Of a stretch of DNA of 64,000 bases, positions 45,792 to 55,010 are shown piece by piece. This DNA comes from JADJPF01 sp964492845 (GTDB taxonomy: Bacteria > Acidobacteriota > Blastocatellia > Chloracidobacteriales > JADJPF01), in the NCBI GenBank assembly GCA_964492845.1, contig CAZBMZ010000024.1, forward strand, positions 39,537 through 103,536. The letters run 5' to 3'. The notes beneath the pieces were generated by a model. It was not told where the DNA came from, did not search any database, and worked only from the letters and a program-made list of their open reading frames with translations. The translations under genes were made by a program, and so were the position numbers. Position 1 is the stretch's first letter. Each line of letters opens with the position of its first letter.

Positions 45792-46010
45792 ATTTAACCT
45801 CTTGGTAAAGAGCGATGTATTTTGATTAATGCCTTGTTGTAGTTTAGGGCTTAGGTTATAATTGCTCTGATTTGCCAAATTTCCTAGCGGTTAGCTGTTC
45901 TAATTAATAACTTTACATAAAATCTATAAAGTTAAGTTTATCTTCAAAATCTGTTTTATCTCTAATGTTAGTTGAGATAATTAATATTAATCCACAATTG
46001 GGATTTGATC

Positions 46011-48152
46011 ATGAAAAAGTGTTCTTCATGTGGTCGTGAGTTTCAGGAGCAAACAACTTTTTGTCCTTTTGATGGCAAAAAATTAGACGCTCCAGAACCT
46101 GCGGATGTAGATAAATTTTTAGGCGCAGTCTTAGATGGAAAATACTGTGTTGAATCTAAAATTGGTCAAGGTGGTATGGGCAATGTTTATAAAGCTAAAC
46201 ACGTCCATATGGATACTATGGTGGCTGTAAAAATCTTACATCCACATCTAGTCTCTGACCAAACTACAGTAGAAAGATTTCGACGTGAAGCAAGAGCAGC
46301 AATTACTGTAAATCACCCTAATGCTATACATGTGATGGACTTTGGAGTTACTGGAGATAAAACTGTTTACTTAGTAATGGAGTTTTTAGAAGGTATTAGC
46401 TTACGTAAATTACTAGAAATGGAAAGGTGTTTAACACCAGAAAAAGCCTTAAATATTATGAAACATGTATGTGCTGCTGTAGATGCAGCACATAGCAAAG
46501 GCGTTATTCATAGGGACTTAAAACCAGATAATATTGTAATAGTTGGTCATGATACACCTAGCGAACTAATAAAAGTGCTAGATTTTTCCATTGCTAAACT
46601 TAAAGCAGCTAGCGAAGGGCCAGTAAATCTTACCCAACAAGGCATGGTAGTAGGTACACCTCAATATATGTCTCCAGAACAAGCCGAGGGCCAAGAACTA
46701 GACACTCGTTCAGATCTTTATAGCTTAGGCGTAATTATGTATGAAATGTTAACAGGAGATCTTCCTTTTAAGGCTACAACACCAATGGCTTTAATCCTTA
46801 AACATATTCATGCCTTACCTAGACCATTAAGAGAGTTAAAAGAAAATATTTCTCCTGCTTTAGAGGCAGTTGTTTTAAGAACATTAGCTAAAAAACGAGA
46901 AGATCGCCCGCAATCAGCAACTATATTAGCTGAACAATTAGAAGAAGCTATGTCCCAGGAGAATGTATCTATTAGACCAGAAACATCTCCTGTAATTGTA
47001 CGACCAACAGGTGAAGCTATGATGGGAGGTAAAGGACTAAAGCCTGCTAATGCTTACCCAGCAGGTGCTACTGCTCCTTTAAGCTTACCAAATGAAGTAA
47101 AAATGCAGTCCTCTGGCTCATTAGACTATAGCGGGGATTTGTCCTTAGATCCTAGTCGTGCAGCAAATAAAGTTACTTCTGGTGGTTTAGGACGACCACA
47201 AACAAATCCTATCAATGGTTCTCGTCCAAACAAAAACATGCCTCCTCAAGTTATTTCTACCCCTATTGTTGGCTTAGAAGAAGAAAATGTTATTTCCAAA
47301 CCAAGTAACGCTAGCCGATTACTAGTAATGATGGCAGGGGCCTTTTTTGCCCTTATACTTGGGTTGGTAATTTATTTCTTTTTCTTTAATGAACCAGCCA
47401 AAGTTAACAATGCTACGGGAAATGACAATAAAAATTTCAAACCTTGGCTTGATAAAATGCAAATGGTTTCTGTTCCAACAGGGACATATATGATGGGACG
47501 TGAAGTAGAAAAAGACGTTCCTGTAGATTCTACACCTGCACATATGGTAAAAGTACCAGCATTTTTAATCGGCAGGTATGAAGTAACTAATACTCAATAT
47601 CAAGAATATCTCAAATCTACTAATCGTTCTGGCCCAGAAGGTTGGACAGGCTCGGATTTTCCACCAGGACAAGAAGACTTTGCCGTAAGTGGTATTTCCT
47701 GGGACGAGGCAAATGCTTATTGTCAATGGCTTTCTACTCAGTCAGGTCTTAAATTTCGCTTACTAACAGAAGCAGAGTGGGAATATGCTGCTCGTGGTTC
47801 TGATAACAGACTTTACCCTTGGGGAACTGACTGGGATTCAACTAAAACTATTTCAGGTGAAACTAATAACGCTACTATAGTGGCTGTTACGTCTAGTTTA
47901 CTTACTAATGATCGCAGCCCTTATGGGATTATCGGAATGTGTGGAAATGTTTCTGAATGGACAGGTAGCCCTTTGTCACTTTATCCCAACTCTATAGCTA
48001 AATTAGAAGATCCCTGTAAAGAATGTAGAATGATTCGCGGCGGTAATTATAAATCTAAAAAGAAATTGTTAGATAGCACTTTTCGTCTTTGGCAACCAAA
48101 CGACTTTAGAGATAATAGGGTAGGCTTTCGTTTAGGTGCAGATCTACCTTAA
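46011..48152 (+). CDS. Ser/Thr kinase fused to a formylglycine-generating-enzyme-like domain
   Basis: ATG 46011 gives 713 residues. Order: zinc-ribbon motif (C4, C7, C18-P-F-D); kinase domain (about 40-305) with GQGGMGNVY, VAVKILHP, HRDLKPDN and DFS instead of DFG; a low-complexity linker; one membrane helix (about 428-455); and an extracytoplasmic FGE/SUMF1-type domain with PTGTYMMGREVEKDVP, FLIGRYEVTNTQYQEYLKST, EAEWEYAARG and GMCGNVSEWTGSP. The paired catalytic cysteines of true formylglycine enzymes are not evident, so the domain probably senses or binds a ligand. A receptor-kinase layout; its signal is unknown. Confidence 0.93.
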   Translation: MKKCSSCGREFQEQTTFCPFDGKKLDAPEPADVDKFLGAVLDGKYCVESKIGQGGMGNVYKAKHVHMDTMVAVKILHPHLVSDQTTVERFRREARAAITVNHPNAIHVMDFGVTGDKTVYLVMEFLEGISLRKLLEMERCLTPEKALNIMKHVCAAVDAAHSKGVIHRDLKPDNIVIVGHDTPSELIKVLDFSIAKLKAASEGPVNLTQQGMVVGTPQYMSPEQAEGQELDTRSDLYSLGVIMYEMLTGDLPFKATTPMALILKHIHALPRPLRELKENISPALEAVVLRTLAKKREDRPQSATILAEQLEEAMSQENVSIRPETSPVIVRPTGEAMMGGKGLKPANAYPAGATAPLSLPNEVKMQSSGSLDYSGDLSLDPSRAANKVTSGGLGRPQTNPINGSRPNKNMPPQVISTPIVGLEEENVISKPSNASRLLVMMAGAFFALILGLVIYFFFFNEPAKVNNATGNDNKNFKPWLDKMQMVSVPTGTYMMGREVEKDVPVDSTPAHMVKVPAFLIGRYEVTNTQYQEYLKSTNRSGPEGWTGSDFPPGQEDFAVSGISWDEANAYCQWLSTQSGLKFRLLTEAEWEYAARGSDNRLYPWGTDWDSTKTISGETNNATIVAVTSSLLTNDRSPYGIIGMCGNVSEWTGSPLSLYPNSIAKLEDPCKECRMIRGGNYKSKKKLLDSTFRLWQPNDFRDNRVGFRLGADLP

Positions 48153-48171
48153 ATAAAAATTTTTACAAAAT

Positions 48172-48200
48172 AAAAAGGGGCTTTTATGCCCCTTTTTGCT
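48172..48200. terminator. Bidirectional intrinsic terminator
   Basis: AAAAAGGGGC (48172-48181), loop TTTTAT, GCCCCTTTTT (48188-48197), T-tracts on both strands, between converging genes. Confidence 0.9.
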
Positions 48201-48220
48201 TTTCAAAAATAACTCTAAAT

Positions 48221-48637
48221 TTATTCAACAGGAACAATGTCTATAGGATATTTGGATGCTTCCCAAGCTAACTGACCGCCTTTTAATGCTGCTACTTTAG
48301 TATAACCTTTGTCCATTAAAATTCTTGCGGCACGACCACTTGAACCTTCGTTTGAACAAGAACAAACAGTAACAATTAATTTATCTTTAGGTAATTTATC
48401 TAGATTTTTTTCTATTTCAGCTAAAGGAATGCGTATAGCTCCTTTGATTAATGAACCTGCATGTCCACGTACATCTAACACTAGTAAATTTTCCTTCTTA
48501 TCCATTTTAGCTTTTAGTTCTTCAATAGTAATAAGTGCAACACCATTAGGTAAACTTTGTTGTTGTATAGGAACTACTGCCCAAACGGTTGCTACGCTAA
48601 CTAAAATTAAAAGCAATAAATTAAGTATTTTTAACAT
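48221..48637 (-). CDS. Secreted/anchored rhodanese-like protein
   Basis: Start ATG 48637 has AAGGAGG upstream; a longer frame to 48715 lacks one. The 138-residue product has a membrane anchor or signal (1-21) and a rhodanese domain: LLVLDVRGHAG, HAGSLIKGAIRIPLAEI, and the active-site loop C92-S-C94-SNEGSSGRAA, in which C94 aligns best with the catalytic cysteine. It may transfer sulfur or act as an extracytoplasmic redox partner. Confidence 0.88.
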   Translation of the reverse strand: MLKILNLLLLILVSVATVWAVVPIQQQSLPNGVALITIEELKAKMDKKENLLVLDVRGHAGSLIKGAIRIPLAEIEKNLDKLPKDKLIVTVCSCSNEGSSGRAARILMDKGYTKVAALKGGQLAWEASKYPIDIVPVE

Positions 48638-48815
48638 TAACTTATTAGCCTCCTTAAGTATTAATAATTTTGTGATTGATAAGATTATAATAGAACTCTT
48701 TTCGGTTGCTGGCAAAATAAACTTATTGATTTACTTATGATTTCTGTTTTGCATGCTTAGTAAGTTGATATATTATGGGAATCTTATCTAAACAAATGGA
48801 CATAATATCTAAATT

Positions 48816-50075
48816 ATGAAAAAGAAGATTTGTGCTGTATGTAATCAAGAATGGCCCGAAGGCATGAAACATTGTCCTAAAGATGGTGCTAGGTTAAGTG
48901 CATTGATACAAAGACTAGAGTCAGGTGACATTTTAGCCGACAAATACCATATTATTGAGACAATTGGCGAAGGAGCTATGGGAACTGTTTATAAAGCAAA
49001 ACGCTCTGTTATTGAAGACTTTGTAGCTGTAAAAACCTTAAGATCTGAACTTATTTCTAGCCCTGTTGCAATAGAACGTTTTCGCCGTGAAGCTCAAGCC
49101 TCTGGTCGTATCCGTCACCCTAATGCTATTTCAATTTTTGACTTTGGTGTTGCCGATGGAATTGCTTTTCTTGTAATGGAATTTTTAGAAGGTTTAACGC
49201 TAAGACAAATACTTAATAATGATAGTCCACTACCAATAAAAAGAGCAGTAAAAATATTTTTGCAAATTTGTGGAGCAGTACAAAGAGCGCATCGTAAAGG
49301 CGTGATTCATCGAGACTTAAAGCCAGAAAATATTATTTTAGAAGAATTTGAAGGCTTAGGTGAAACAGTTAAAGTAATAGACTTTAGCTTAGCTAAATTA
49401 AAAATTGCTGGTGCTTCAATGCAAAGCCTAACTGAAAAAGGACGTGTAGCGGGTACACCTTATTATATGTCTCCTGAACAATGGTTAGATAAAGAACTTG
49501 ATCCACGTACTGATGTTTATTCTTTAGGAGTAATGCTTTATGAAGCTTTGACTAAAAGAATGCCTTTTGAGGCTGATACTGTTATGGAACTAGCAAAAAA
49601 ACACGTCCAAGCTTCTCCTACTCCGCTAACTGTTTGGCGATCAGAAATACCACAAAAAGTTTCTGAAATAATATTAAAATCTATGTCTAAAAAGCCTGAA
49701 GACCGCCAACAATCTGCACTTTCTTTAGGTCAAGAACTACGTGCAGCAGCAGGGCTAGAAAGCGATGAAGATGCTTTACCATATCAATTAAAACGTCTTA
49801 ACCCAACTACCTCTTCTCTAAATGGAGCTTTAATTATTTATACAAGACCGCCTAATAGTAATGTTTACTTAAATAATCATTATGTAGGTACTTCAGATGA
49901 TCGAGGGTCATTGCTGCTACAAAAAATTCCTTTAGGACAATTCAAAGCAACAATAGTAAGAATAGGTTATCAAGATTGGGAACAAGATGTAGAAATTGGA
50001 CAAGGTGCTACTACTTTAGAAGCAAGACTAGAACCTAAAAAAGAAGTTGTTGTTAATAATGAGCCGACAAACTAA
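48816..50075 (+). CDS. Ser/Thr protein kinase with zinc ribbon and C-terminal PEGA domain
   Basis: The 419-residue protein has the CxxC...CPKDG ribbon (C6, C9, C20), a kinase domain (about 40-305) with GEGAMGTVYKAKR, VAVKTLR, HRDLKPEN and DFS in place of DFG, then TPYYMSPEQW. After a linker, a PEGA-type beta domain occupies about 340-410 (GALIIYTRPPNSNVYL and GQFKATIVRIGYQDWEQDVE). Unlike many PEGA kinases there is no membrane helix before it. It overlaps the next gene by 17 nt, so kinase, acyltransferase and nuclease are one unit. Confidence 0.92.
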   Translation: MKKKICAVCNQEWPEGMKHCPKDGARLSALIQRLESGDILADKYHIIETIGEGAMGTVYKAKRSVIEDFVAVKTLRSELISSPVAIERFRREAQASGRIRHPNAISIFDFGVADGIAFLVMEFLEGLTLRQILNNDSPLPIKRAVKIFLQICGAVQRAHRKGVIHRDLKPENIILEEFEGLGETVKVIDFSLAKLKIAGASMQSLTEKGRVAGTPYYMSPEQWLDKELDPRTDVYSLGVMLYEALTKRMPFEADTVMELAKKHVQASPTPLTVWRSEIPQKVSEIILKSMSKKPEDRQQSALSLGQELRAAAGLESDEDALPYQLKRLNPTTSSLNGALIIYTRPPNSNVYLNNHYVGTSDDRGSLLLQKIPLGQFKATIVRIGYQDWEQDVEIGQGATTLEARLEPKKEVVVNNEPTN

Positions 50076-50820
50076 AGAACTTGCACCAGAGCGAGTAGCA
50101 AAACTAAGACAGCAAGTTTACCATGCTACTTTGCTAGAGGGCTATCCTAGAAAAAAACGCTTTATTATCCGCTTGGCCGCCTTTTTAGCCTACTTGCTAG
50201 TTTCTTTAATTGGTTTAACAATGCGTTGGCAAATGCTAGGCGGACGAGATCGTCATGGTGATATTGCTTTATCACAACCTATAATTTATGTTTTTTGGCA
50301 TAACAGAATTTTGCCTGCAACTTGGTATTTTCGTAAAATGGGCATTGTAGTAATGACTAGTCAAAGCAATGACGGTGAAATTATTGCTCGTATGATACAG
50401 CATTTTGGCTATGGTGCATCACGTGGCTCTACAACACGAGGTGGGAGTAAATCATTAAGAGAAATGGCAAGTTGCTTGCAAGCAGGTTTTGATGTTGCTT
50501 TTACAATAGATGGGCCAAAAGGCCCGATTTATCAAGCTAAGCCTGGAGCAATACAACTAGCAAAACTAACAGGTTGCCCAATTTTACCTGTTTGTCAAAC
50601 ACCAATGAAATATTGGGAACTAAAAAGCTGGGATCGTTTTCGTATACCTAAATTTTTTTCTCGTGGCTTAATTGCTTATGCTCCAGCAATTTATGTTACT
50701 CGTGATAGCGATGAACAAGAAGTTGAAGCTAAACAAACTGAATTACAAAATGCTTTAGACAAATTACATATAGAAAGCGAAGAATGGATTAAAAATAAAG
50801 GAAAAGTAACTAGAGGCTAA
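50059..50820 (+). CDS. DUF374-type lysophospholipid acyltransferase
   Basis: ATG 50059 overlaps the kinase gene by 17 nt and gives 253 residues. After one membrane helix (about 30-50) come the DUF374 landmarks: IYVFWHNRILPATWY (the H-x4 acyl site), MTSQSNDGEIIARMIQHFGY, RGSTTRGGSKSLREM and FTIDGPKGPIYQAKPG. The family acylates lipid precursors at the inner membrane, related to the LpxL/PlsC group. The substrate is not determinable here. Confidence 0.9.
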   Translation: MSRQTKELAPERVAKLRQQVYHATLLEGYPRKKRFIIRLAAFLAYLLVSLIGLTMRWQMLGGRDRHGDIALSQPIIYVFWHNRILPATWYFRKMGIVVMTSQSNDGEIIARMIQHFGYGASRGSTTRGGSKSLREMASCLQAGFDVAFTIDGPKGPIYQAKPGAIQLAKLTGCPILPVCQTPMKYWELKSWDRFRIPKFFSRGLIAYAPAIYVTRDSDEQEVEAKQTELQNALDKLHIESEEWIKNKGKVTRG

Positions 50821-51281
50821 TGCTTTATTTAATAGACGGTAATAATGTAATGGGACGTAAACGCACTAGGCAAGAACTTTTAAGCTTACTAGCTAGTTTT
50901 GTCTATTATAAAAAAGCTAAAGTTCATGTTATTTTTGATGGCGCGCCCGACCCACATCACCCAGAAGGGTCGGCTTATCATGGAGTAAAAATTTCTTATA
51001 GCCAACGAGGTAAAGACGCAGATAGTAAAATCAGAAACTTTGTTGAAAAAGCTTCTAATCCACGTCAATTAACCGTTGTTACTTCTGATCGTTCACTAGC
51101 CAGTTATAGCAAAATTCATAGCGTAAAACAGTTAGAAACAGCAGAGTTTCTAACTTTAATTGCGGAAATAAAACAAAAAGAAAAACTTCAAAAACAAGAT
51201 AACAAGCCTCAAGTCAAAGGCGAATTAAAAGAATGGTTGCGTTATTTTGGTTTTGAACCCCATGAAGCAGATCAGGATTAA
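50820..51281 (+). CDS. NYN domain ribonuclease (YacP-like)
   Basis: Its ATG overlaps the previous stop (TAATG). The 153-residue protein begins MLYLIDGNNVMGRKRTR with the DGNN motif of NYN/PIN nucleases; further acidic positions are VIFDGAPDPH, SQRGKDADSKI and VVTSDRSLASY, forming the metal site. Related YacP/Rae1 proteins cut RNA. A Lys/Gln-rich linker and a short C-terminal helix (WLRYFGFEPHEADQ) follow. Confidence 0.9.
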   Translation: MLYLIDGNNVMGRKRTRQELLSLLASFVYYKKAKVHVIFDGAPDPHHPEGSAYHGVKISYSQRGKDADSKIRNFVEKASNPRQLTVVTSDRSLASYSKIHSVKQLETAEFLTLIAEIKQKEKLQKQDNKPQVKGELKEWLRYFGFEPHEADQD

Positions 51282-51332
51282 TTAATTAGCCAAGCCAATT
51301 AGCCAAGCCCTAAAGGACTTGTCTAATATCAG

Positions 51333-51433
51333 ATGCTACTACGTAGCATTAAAGGACTAAAAATTAATACTTAAAATTTCTCAAGCCCCAGAGGGGCTTT
51401 TGATAATAGACCTGCCCTTCAGGGCTGGTCTAT
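51333..51433. repeat. Cluster of three hairpins, REP-like, between converging genes
   Basis: ATGCTAC-TAC-GTAGCAT (51333-51349), AAGCCCC-AGA-GGGGCTT (51383-51399), and a third stem 51406-51433 with arms ATAGACC and GGTCTAT around GCCC-TTCA-GGGC, one T-T mismatch. The second is followed by TTTT and can terminate the nuclease transcript. The third contains the stop codon of the oxidoreductase on the other strand. Tight GC-rich imperfect palindromes in series resemble REP elements. Confidence 0.55.
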
Positions 51434-52900
51434 ATCTTTATCCCAACTTGGGGGCAGCATCCGCCGTCGACCATCGCTAGTTAATTTTGCACCAGGTTCT
51501 TTCTTTTGATCCCAAAGTTTACAAGTTACTTCCTTGTGTAGTTGGTCAAGAGCTTCACAATAATTAGTATAATTACATCGGCGGATTTGATTGCCTTGTC
51601 CAAGTTTCATTTTCAAAAACCAATCTGGATCGGCTAAAGATTGACGAGCAGAAGCAATAATGTCGGCTTTTTGTTCTTGCAAAGTTTGTTCTGCTAATTC
51701 AAAGGTAGAAATTCCACCCGCAGTAATTACAGGTGTGTTAAATCCTTCTTTATTAATGGTTTGCTTAATTTGATGAGCAAGCGTTATGTTGCGTCCAAAA
51801 GGGCCTAACTCATCAGAATTCATTGTTGGCATACATTCATAACCGCTTGGGCCGGTGTAAGGATAAACGGCTGCACCTACTTTAGGCACTTTAGCATCTT
51901 CAAATTTGCCACCTTTAGAAATAGAAAGAAAATCAAAACCAGCGCGGGCAAACTCTAAGCCAAAATAAATTGCATCGTCGATTCTGTTTCCATCTGAAAT
52001 TACTTCATCCCCTAAAAACCTAACCCCTACAATATAATCAGTGCCTACAGCTTTACGAACAGCCTTGTAAACTTCTAATGGGAGTTTAACGCGGTTTTCT
52101 CGCTCTCCTCCATAACCATCGGTTCGCTTATTTCGCGCACTTAAAAAAGATGCCATTGTGTAAGCGTGGGCATAATGCAGTTCTACACCATCAAAACCCG
52201 CCTGACGCGCTCTTAGAGCAGCACTAGCAAAAATATCAGGCAAAACTTCAGGTAAATTTTTAATATGTGGGAGATGTTCATCTGTAACACGTTCTCGATA
52301 ACCATAACGCAAAGATTCTAGTTCGCGCTCATCCATAACTTGATCTTGTAGCTCGTTTGAAGCTTGAGCTAAAAAAGTACGGATTTCTGTTTCAGCTAGA
52401 TTTAGCCAATGCTCTGAGCCTAAAACTTGAGCAAGTTTTTCACGATGCTGGCTAGTAATTGTTAGAAAGCGGGAGAAATATTTTTCTGCTTCTGGACGAC
52501 GTTTTACAGACAGAAAATCTATAATTTGAATAAAAAACTTAGTTTCGCCCTGGCTTTCATCCTTTACTCTTTGGACTAGCTTGCTTAGACCTTCAATAAA
52601 GCGGTCATGTCCGATTCTAAGCAGTGGCCCGCTAGGAACGTCCCGAACTCCTGTTGCTTCAACTACAATAGCTCCGGGTCGTCCTGCTGCAAACCGACCG
52701 TACCAGTCCAAATTATCTTCTGTTACAAAACCATCTTCAGTTGCTCGCCAAGGCACCATAGCCGGCACCCAAGTTCGACTAGTTAAGGTAAGATTACCTA
52801 TTTTTATTGGTTGGAAAAGTAGCGCAGTTTTGACCTCTTCTACTGTCGGCCAACGGGTTTCATTTAATTTATAGCGAATACCTTCTGGAGGATGCCACAT
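51419..52900 (-). CDS. Old-yellow-enzyme-type NADH:flavin oxidoreductase
   Basis: A 493-residue FMN TIM-barrel protein: LLFQPIKIGNLTLTSRTWVPA at the start, GVELHYAHAYTMASFLSARN (substrate His), KRTDGYGGERENRVKLPLEV, and PVITAGGISTFELAEQ (FMN phosphate). It is longer than usual because of a helical insertion at about 115-200. A CNYTNYCEALDQ Cys pair near the C-terminus recalls the iron-sulfur-binding position of the 2,4-dienoyl-CoA reductase branch but the full Cys cluster is missing. The gene's last codons lie in a hairpin. Confidence 0.85.
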   Translation of the reverse strand: MWHPPEGIRYKLNETRWPTVEEVKTALLFQPIKIGNLTLTSRTWVPAMVPWRATEDGFVTEDNLDWYGRFAAGRPGAIVVEATGVRDVPSGPLLRIGHDRFIEGLSKLVQRVKDESQGETKFFIQIIDFLSVKRRPEAEKYFSRFLTITSQHREKLAQVLGSEHWLNLAETEIRTFLAQASNELQDQVMDERELESLRYGYRERVTDEHLPHIKNLPEVLPDIFASAALRARQAGFDGVELHYAHAYTMASFLSARNKRTDGYGGERENRVKLPLEVYKAVRKAVGTDYIVGVRFLGDEVISDGNRIDDAIYFGLEFARAGFDFLSISKGGKFEDAKVPKVGAAVYPYTGPSGYECMPTMNSDELGPFGRNITLAHQIKQTINKEGFNTPVITAGGISTFELAEQTLQEQKADIIASARQSLADPDWFLKMKLGQGNQIRRCNYTNYCEALDQLHKEVTCKLWDQKKEPGAKLTSDGRRRMLPPSWDKDIDQP

Positions 52901-53174
52901 AAGTTTATTGATGATACCTTATAGTAGGATATTTTGTTGTTGCTTAACGATTTATTGCTAGGGCTATTAATTTAACCAAGTGCTGCTAAAATAACAACAG
53001 TTAATAACAGGATAAAATGTTAAAAGCAAAGTTTTGCAACCGTCAATTTGTTGTTAGCGTTAAGGGCTGTTAATCCGCAAAAATTTGCATCTTAACTAAA
53101 CCAAAATTTGGGTTTTAGCAAATTTTCAAATACGCATTTTTACTTTCTAATAAAGTTTGGAGAAAATATTTTTA

Positions 53175-54821
53175 ATGAAAAAATTTCAAAATTTACTTTC
53201 AAGCCTTTTTCTTATTCTTTTACTAGTATTTTCTACTACAAATGTTTTAGCTCAAACTGCTGCAACAAGTGAAAAACTTGCTCCTGTCCTAAGCACAAGT
53301 GAACAAGAAAACTCTAAACATGTTAAAACAGAATTAATTAAAGAAATTACTATTAAACTTACTGATCCAGAAATGGAAGGACGAGGAACAGCCACACCAG
53401 GCGGAGAACGAGCAGCTAAATATATTGCTGAACAATTTCAAAAACTTGGTCTTAAGCCTTTAGGAGATAAAGATAGCTACTTACAAGCTATAAAATTTAA
53501 TTCTCGTGAAATTACTAATGAAAGTGTTTTAGAACTAGGTCAAACACAGCTAAAACATATTGAAAATTTTGGAGTGCTTTTTCCACAACCAGATAAGGAT
53601 GTTAATGTTACAAGTGAAATAGTTTTTGCTGGTTATGGACTTGGTGCGCCAGAAGTAAATCATGATGATTTTGCTAATGTTGATGTTAAAGGGAAAATTG
53701 TTGTAATTCTTTCAGGTCGTCCCAAAAATGGAAACATTCCAGCAAAATATAATTCACAAACACTTTTTCTTAATAATTTAATTAGTCGTGGGGTAGCAGG
53801 AGTAATTATTAGTAGTTTTGGAGGTTCTTCTATCAAGGGTGTAGCAGAATTTTTAGCTAGACCTAAATTAGTTGTAGCAGATGCAAAAACTAATTTTCCT
53901 TTTCAAATCCCTATTATCTTGGCTGATGATGCAACAATAGAAAAGTTAATTGCTGGTGGTGAACTTACTTTAGCCCAGTTAAAAGAAAAAGCTCAAAATA
54001 ATGAATATGTTAGCTTTAGTACGAAAAATAGCCTAACAATTAAAATTAAGGTTAAATCCTCAGAAGCTGTTGCTAGCAATGTTGTAGGCTTATTAGAAGG
54101 CTCTGACCCTAAATTAAAAGAGGAAGCTATTGTTTATAGTGCGCATTATGATGCTTATGGAAAAAAAGCTGATGGAACAATTTATCCAGGCGCAGCAGAT
54201 AACGCGCTAGGTGTTGGAACCGTGATTTCAATTGCTGAAGCTTTTACTAAAGCTCGCCCAAAACGCTCTGTAATCTTTTTAGCTGTTACCGCTGAAGAAA
54301 TTGGTTTAATTGGTTCAGAATATTGGGTTAATCATCCTACTTGGCCGCTAGAAAAAGTTTCTGCAAATATTAATTATGATGGTATTGGTGTAGAAACCTA
54401 TGGCCCAGTTAAAAAAGTTACTGGTTTTGGAATGGAGTATTCTAGTTTAGGTGATTTAATGCAAGAAGTAACAGTAGCTACTGGTGGGACGGTTTTTGCA
54501 GATCCTTTTCCTGAAGAAAAAGTCTTTTACCGTTCAGACCACTTTTCTTTTGTTAGAAAAGGAGTTCCAGCAATTATGCTTTTAGGCGCGCCAGATGGGG
54601 ACGAAAAAGAAACTATTGCTCGCGCAAGAAAATTCCTTTCAACTGATTATCATAAACCTACTGATACAATAAAAGCTGATTGGAATTGGGAAGGCCCACG
54701 TCAACTTGGTGCGGTTGGCTTTTTAATGGGACTAAGACTGGCAAATAGCGATAAAATGGCAGAATGGAAGCCTAACACAGAATTTACGCATCCTCGTGGT
54801 ACAGACTTAAAAACAGAATAG
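53175..54821 (+). CDS. Secreted M28 family aminopeptidase with PA domain
   Basis: ATG 53175 (GGAG upstream) gives 548 residues with a signal peptide (1-26, ending VLAQ). Residues 130-270 are a PA insert (FAGYGLGAPEVNHDDF, GVAGVIIS). The zinc peptidase core has SAHYDAYGK (His, Asp), YPGAADNALGVGTV, TAEEIGLIGSEYW (catalytic Glu) and RSDHFSF (His). It releases N-terminal residues from peptides outside the cytoplasm. Confidence 0.92.
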   Translation: MKKFQNLLSSLFLILLLVFSTTNVLAQTAATSEKLAPVLSTSEQENSKHVKTELIKEITIKLTDPEMEGRGTATPGGERAAKYIAEQFQKLGLKPLGDKDSYLQAIKFNSREITNESVLELGQTQLKHIENFGVLFPQPDKDVNVTSEIVFAGYGLGAPEVNHDDFANVDVKGKIVVILSGRPKNGNIPAKYNSQTLFLNNLISRGVAGVIISSFGGSSIKGVAEFLARPKLVVADAKTNFPFQIPIILADDATIEKLIAGGELTLAQLKEKAQNNEYVSFSTKNSLTIKIKVKSSEAVASNVVGLLEGSDPKLKEEAIVYSAHYDAYGKKADGTIYPGAADNALGVGTVISIAEAFTKARPKRSVIFLAVTAEEIGLIGSEYWVNHPTWPLEKVSANINYDGIGVETYGPVKKVTGFGMEYSSLGDLMQEVTVATGGTVFADPFPEEKVFYRSDHFSFVRKGVPAIMLLGAPDGDEKETIARARKFLSTDYHKPTDTIKADWNWEGPRQLGAVGFLMGLRLANSDKMAEWKPNTEFTHPRGTDLKTE

Positions 54822-54846
54822 CTTTAAGTTATTAAAAATTATTTAA

Positions 54847-54897
54847 TAAAACTAGGGTTAGCTTTTATCTAAGGGATTAATCTTAGTTTTTTTATTT
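54847..54897 (+). terminator. Intrinsic terminator after the M28 peptidase
   Basis: AAAACTAGGGTTA (54848-54860 approximately) pairs with TAATCTTAGTTTT (54878-54890) with two G-U pairs, then a T-rich tract. Confidence 0.65.
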
Positions 54898-55010
54898 TAA
54901 AACAAAAAATCTAGTGCAAATCTTCAAATATTGTAGTCAAATAAGAAAAATTAAAAAATATTTCTAACTACTTATTGCCTAAATGTAACGCTGATTTTAA
55001 GGAGATGTGC

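Noticed and set aside
47322..47543. Minus-strand frame inside the kinase-FGE gene
   Set aside because: Antisense shadow; low-complexity and no start signal.
51286..51309. Two adjacent copies of TTAGCCAAGCC after the NYN gene
   Set aside because: Only two 11-nt copies with no other context; likely a local duplication, noted but too weak to call a functional repeat.
53095..53118. Imperfect AT-rich palindrome before the M28 peptidase
   Set aside because: Low complexity and mismatched; expected by chance at this composition.
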